NCBI GenBank assembly: GCA_019237595.1
Contig: JAFAGU010000275.1
Location: 1-8,842 of the forward strand
Direction of reading: 5' to 3'
DNA: 8,842 nt
Source of the DNA: Betaproteobacteria bacterium
GTDB lineage: Bacteria; Pseudomonadota; Gammaproteobacteria; Burkholderiales; SG8-39
Shown here: one piece after another, positions 6,182-8,842 of the stretch
Numbering within the stretch: the stretch's first letter is position 1
How the letters are laid out: every line of letters begins with the position of its first letter
The notes under the pieces: generated by a model
Told to the model about the DNA's origin: nothing
Database searches by the model: none
Seen by the model: the letters and a program-made list of their open reading frames with translations, nothing else
Translations under genes and position numbers: made by a program

Positions 6182-7453
6182 ATGTCGGAAAAGAGTTCCT
6201 CGGGCGAGAAGCTCCTTTACTGCTCGTTCTGCGGCAAGAGCCAGCACGAGGTCAGGAAGCTCATCGCGGGCCCGTCGGTCTTCATCTGCGACGAATGCAT
6301 CGAGCTCTGCAACGACATCATCCGCGAGGAAACCGCCTCCGATAAGGGCGGCAAGGGCGCGAAGTCCGACCTGCCGACCCCGCGCGAGATCCGCGGCATC
6401 CTCGACCAGTACGTGATCGGGCAGGACCAGGCGAAGAAGATCCTTTCGGTCGCCGTCTACAACCACTACAAGCGGCTCAAGCACCTCTCAAAGAACGACG
6501 AGGTCGAGCTCGCCAAGTCGAACATCCTGCTGATCGGGCCGACGGGCTCCGGCAAGACGCTGCTCGCCCAGACGCTCGCGCGGCTTCTGAACGTGCCGTT
6601 CGTGATTGCCGACGCGACCACGCTCACCGAAGCGGGCTATGTCGGCGAGGACGTCGAGAACATCATCCAGAAGCTGCTCCAGAACTGCGACTACGACGTC
6701 GACAAGGCGAAGCGCGGCATCGTCTACATCGACGAGATCGACAAGATCTCGCGCAAGTCGGACAACCCGTCCATCACGCGCGATGTCTCGGGCGAAGGCG
6801 TGCAGCAGGCCCTGCTCAAACTGGTGGAAGGGACGATTGCGTCCGTACCTCCGCAGGGCGGCCGCAAGCACCCGAACCAGGACTTCGTCCAGGTCGACAC
6901 GACCAACATCCTCTTCATCTGCGGCGGCGCCTTCGACGGCCTCGAGAAGATCGTGCGCAATCGCACGGAGAAGACGGGAATCGGCTTCGGCGCCGAGGTG
7001 AGGAGCCCGAAGAACTCCAAGGCGACCTACGACCTCCTCAAGAACGTCGAGCCCGAAGACCTCATCAAGTACGGGCTCATTCCGGAGTTCGTCGGCCGGC
7101 TGCCCGTGGTTGCGACGCTGGAAGAGCTCGACGAGCACGCGCTCATCCAGATCCTGACCGAGCCGAAGAACGCGCTCATCAAGCAGTACCAGCGCCTCTT
7201 CCACATGGAAGGCGTGGAGCTCGAGGTCCGCACGCCGGCGCTCGGCGCCGTCGCGAAGAAGGCGCTCGCGCGCAAGACGGGTGCGCGCGGCCTGCGCTCG
7301 ATCCTTGAAACCGTGCTCCTCGACACCATGTACGAGCTGCCGACGCTCGAAAACGTGAGCAAGGTGGTCGTCGACGAGCAGATGATCTCCGCCGACGGAA
7401 AGCCCCTGCTGATCTACTCCGACCAGCACAAGGTGGCCGGGAGTTCCGCGTAG
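6182..7453 (+). CDS. clpX: ATP-dependent Clp protease ATP-binding subunit ClpX
   Basis: ClpX is the hexameric AAA+ unfoldase that recognises degrons such as ssrA tags and threads substrates into ClpP. It is 423 residues long (E. coli 424). The N-terminal zinc-binding domain has Cys14, Cys17, Cys36 and Cys39. The AAA+ core shows Walker A GPTGSGKT (119-126), pore loop GYVG (152-155), Walker B IVYIDE (180-185), an RKH pore loop (228-230), the ClpP-docking IGF loop (267-269), an arginine finger in EFVGRLP (R306) and sensor 2 in GARGLR (R369). All motifs needed for activity are present. The ATG at 6182 follows clpP by 24 bp with a GGGGAG ribosome-binding site (6163-6168), at a rather long spacing. 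It is probably co-transcribed with clpP. The TAG stop at 7451-7453 is followed by a 131-bp gap before lon. Confidence 0.98.
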   Translation: MSEKSSSGEKLLYCSFCGKSQHEVRKLIAGPSVFICDECIELCNDIIREETASDKGGKGAKSDLPTPREIRGILDQYVIGQDQAKKILSVAVYNHYKRLKHLSKNDEVELAKSNILLIGPTGSGKTLLAQTLARLLNVPFVIADATTLTEAGYVGEDVENIIQKLLQNCDYDVDKAKRGIVYIDEIDKISRKSDNPSITRDVSGEGVQQALLKLVEGTIASVPPQGGRKHPNQDFVQVDTTNILFICGGAFDGLEKIVRNRTEKTGIGFGAEVRSPKNSKATYDLLKNVEPEDLIKYGLIPEFVGRLPVVATLEELDEHALIQILTEPKNALIKQYQRLFHMEGVELEVRTPALGAVAKKALARKTGARGLRSILETVLLDTMYELPTLENVSKVVVDEQMISADGKPLLIYSDQHKVAGSSA

Positions 7454-7584
7454 CATTTCGCGCCGTTCGCCGCTGCGCGTAACAATTCGTTTCGTCGCTT
7501 TTTCCGCATTGCAGTACGCGGGCCATCCGTGTACGCTGTGCTCGTCCATTTCCGCGCCTCGCAAGCGCACCTAAAGGTCCATTA
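7454..7584 (+). promoter_or_regulatory. clpX-lon intergenic region, possible lon promoter
   Basis: This 131-bp gap is the longest non-coding stretch in the window. It contains a loose sigma-70-like pair, TTGCAG (7509-7514) and TACGCT (7532-7537), separated by 17 bp; each hexamer matches the consensus at only 3 of 6 positions. A CCATTT element at 7546-7551 recalls a heat-shock sigma-32 -10 box, but no CTTGAA-like -35 stands at the right distance. lon is heat-inducible in E. coli, so a separate promoter here is plausible, but the sequence does not settle which one. No convincing terminator for clpX was found. Confidence 0.3.
7573..7577 (+). promoter_or_regulatory. Ribosome-binding site of lon
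   Basis: AAAGG lies 7 nt before the ATG at 7585, a normal Shine-Dalgarno spacing. It supports that ATG as the start; the resulting N-terminus enters the conserved YPLLPLRDVVVFPHMVIPLF segment within a few residues, as in other Lon proteins. Confidence 0.6.
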
Positions 7585-8842
7585 ATGCCCCAAGAATCCG
7601 TCCAGTACCCGCTTCTTCCGCTACGGGACGTGGTCGTGTTCCCCCACATGGTGATCCCGCTCTTCGTGGGGCGGCCCAAGTCCATCAAGGCGATGGAAAC
7701 GGCGATGGAAGCCGGGAAGTCGATCCTCCTCGTCGCGCAGAAGTCCGCGGCGAAGGACGACCCGGGCCCGGGCGACATGTATTCGATCGGCTGCGTCTCG
7801 AACATCCTCCAGATGCTCAAGCTGCCCGACGGCACCGTGAAGGTGCTGGTGGAGGGTGGCACGCGCGCTCGCATCAAGGAGATCGTGGACGTGCGCACGC
7901 ACTGGATCGCTGACGCGGAGCCAGTGCCGCTTGAGGGCGCGCCGGCGCCGGAGGTCGAGGCGATGCGCCGGGCCTTGCTCTCGGCGTTCGACCAGTACGT
8001 GAAGCTGAACAAGAAGATCCCGCCGGAAATCCTCACTTCCCTGAGCGGAATCGACGAAGCCGGAAGGCTGGCCGACACGGTAGCGGCGCACCTGCCGCTC
8101 AAGCTCGAGCAGAAGCAGCAGGTGCTCGAGATGTTCGACGTCAAGTCGCGCCTCGAGCACCTCCTTTCGCAGCTCGAGACCGAGATCGACATCCTCCAGG
8201 TCGAGAAGCGCATCCGCGGGCGCGTGAAGCGCCAGATGGAGAAGAGCCAGCGCGAGTACTACCTCAACGAGCAGGTGAAGGCGATCCAGAAGGAGCTCGG
8301 CGAGGGCGAGGAGGGCGCGGACCTCGAGGAGATGGAGAAGAAGATCCGCAAGGCGCACATGCACAAGGATGCGCGCAAGAAGGCGGAGTCGGAGCTGAAG
8401 AAGCTCAAGCTCATGTCGCCGATGTCGGCGGAAGCGACGGTCGTTCGCAACTACATCGAGACCCTCGTCAACCTGCCGTGGAAGAAGAAGTCGAAGATCT
8501 CCAAGGACATCAGCGCGGCGCAGCAGATCCTCGACCAGGACCACTACGGCCTGGAGAAGGTGAAGGAGCGCATCGTCGAGTACCTCGCGGTGCAGACGCG
8601 CGTGGACAAGATGAAGGCGCCGATCCTCTGCCTCGTCGGCGCGCCCGGCGTGGGCAAGACCTCGCTCGGCCAGTCCATCGCCAAGGCGACGAACCGCAAG
8701 TTCGTCCGCATGTCGCTCGGCGGCGTGCGCGACGAAGCGGAGATCCGCGGCCACCGGCGCACTTATATCGGAGCGCTTCCCGGGCAGATCATCCAGGCGC
8801 TACGCCGGACGGGCACCAACGATCCGGTGTTCATGCTGGATG
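7585..8842 (+). CDS. lon: ATP-dependent protease Lon (La), 3'-truncated by the window edge
   Basis: Lon is a homohexameric cytoplasmic AAA+ serine protease that removes misfolded proteins and specific regulators. The first 419 codons plus one base are present; the full E. coli protein has 784 residues. The N-terminal substrate-binding domain starts at PLLPLRDVVVFPHMVIPLFV and includes LQMLKLPDGTVKVLVEG. A charged helical and coiled-coil segment follows (roughly 180-300, with REYYLNEQVKAIQKELGE and MSPMSAEATVVRNYIE). The AAA+ module then begins, with Walker A GAPGVGKT at 352-359 and the MSLGGVRDEAEIRGHRRTYI segment. The window ends inside Walker B (VFMLD, expected to continue EID), so the Ser-Lys protease domain is not visible. 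Walker A has Ala at 353 where E. coli and most Lon proteins have Pro; the nucleotide-binding pattern is kept. The arrangement after clpX is the usual one. Confidence 0.97.
   Translation, partial: MPQESVQYPLLPLRDVVVFPHMVIPLFVGRPKSIKAMETAMEAGKSILLVAQKSAAKDDPGPGDMYSIGCVSNILQMLKLPDGTVKVLVEGGTRARIKEIVDVRTHWIADAEPVPLEGAPAPEVEAMRRALLSAFDQYVKLNKKIPPEILTSLSGIDEAGRLADTVAAHLPLKLEQKQQVLEMFDVKSRLEHLLSQLETEIDILQVEKRIRGRVKRQMEKSQREYYLNEQVKAIQKELGEGEEGADLEEMEKKIRKAHMHKDARKKAESELKKLKLMSPMSAEATVVRNYIETLVNLPWKKKSKISKDISAAQQILDQDHYGLEKVKERIVEYLAVQTRVDKMKAPILCLVGAPGVGKTSLGQSIAKATNRKFVRMSLGGVRDEAEIRGHRRTYIGALPGQIIQALRRTGTNDPVFMLD

Noticed and set aside
5399..6484. 361-codon open frame on the minus strand across the tig end, clpP and the clpX start
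   Set aside because: It spans two gene junctions on the other strand and its composition mirrors the codon bias of the sense genes; it is an antisense shadow. The same holds for the long minus-strand frames at 4206-5414, 6488-7570 and 7621-8754.
7459..7479. Possible clpX terminator hairpin (CGCGC ... GCGCG)
   Set aside because: The stem is only 5 bp of clean pairing with a large loop, and the next T-run (7499-7503) is about 20 bases away, so it does not look like an intrinsic terminator.
1..8842. CRISPR arrays, insertion sequences, phage or defence genes
   Set aside because: No evenly spaced direct repeats, terminal inverted repeats, transposase or nuclease families were seen; nearly every base is covered by recognised housekeeping or squalene genes.

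Overview
The window is a stretch of bacterial chromosome, GC-rich and almost fully coding, from a Gram-negative proteobacterium, most likely a betaproteobacterium or close relative. Three things point that way: the tig-clpP-clpX-lon order with a tRNA-Leu just ahead of tig, the strong similarity of Tig, ClpP, ClpX and Lon to the E. coli proteins in length and motif numbering, and a three-gene hpnCDE squalene module. The genus cannot be named from this sequence alone. I see no sign of an insertion sequence, prophage, CRISPR array or plasmid backbone.

Layout: (1) Positions 1-1224 (+) hold the 3' portion of radA, a recombination ATPase; the zinc-finger N-terminus lies outside the window. (2) Positions 1229-4064 (-) hold a compact operon, hpnC-hpnD-hpnE, transcribed right to left. 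It converts farnesyl diphosphate to squalene in three steps via presqualene diphosphate and hydroxysqualene. It converges on radA with only 4 bp between the stop codons. (3) Around 4065-4102 is a short divergent promoter region with a perfect TATAAT box. (4) Positions 4103-4185 (+) hold tRNA-Leu(UAG) with an encoded CCA. (5) From 4227 to the right edge (+) lies a protein-quality-control cluster: tig (trigger factor), clpP, clpX and the 5' part of lon, which is cut by the window end inside its Walker B motif.

The right half forms a functional unit. Trigger factor meets nascent chains at the ribosome, ClpX unfolds substrates and feeds them into ClpP, and Lon is an independent AAA+ protease. tig and clpP overlap by four bases and clpX follows after 24 bp, so the three are probably one transcript, possibly started at the tRNA-Leu promoter. 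lon follows a 131-bp gap and may have its own promoter. The squalene module is unrelated in function. The cyclase that would make hopanoids is not in the window, so the end product (hopanoids or C30 carotenoids) cannot be settled here.

This is essentially a housekeeping region. I found no convincing novel system; the observations below concern gene arrangement, start sites and small sequence variations.
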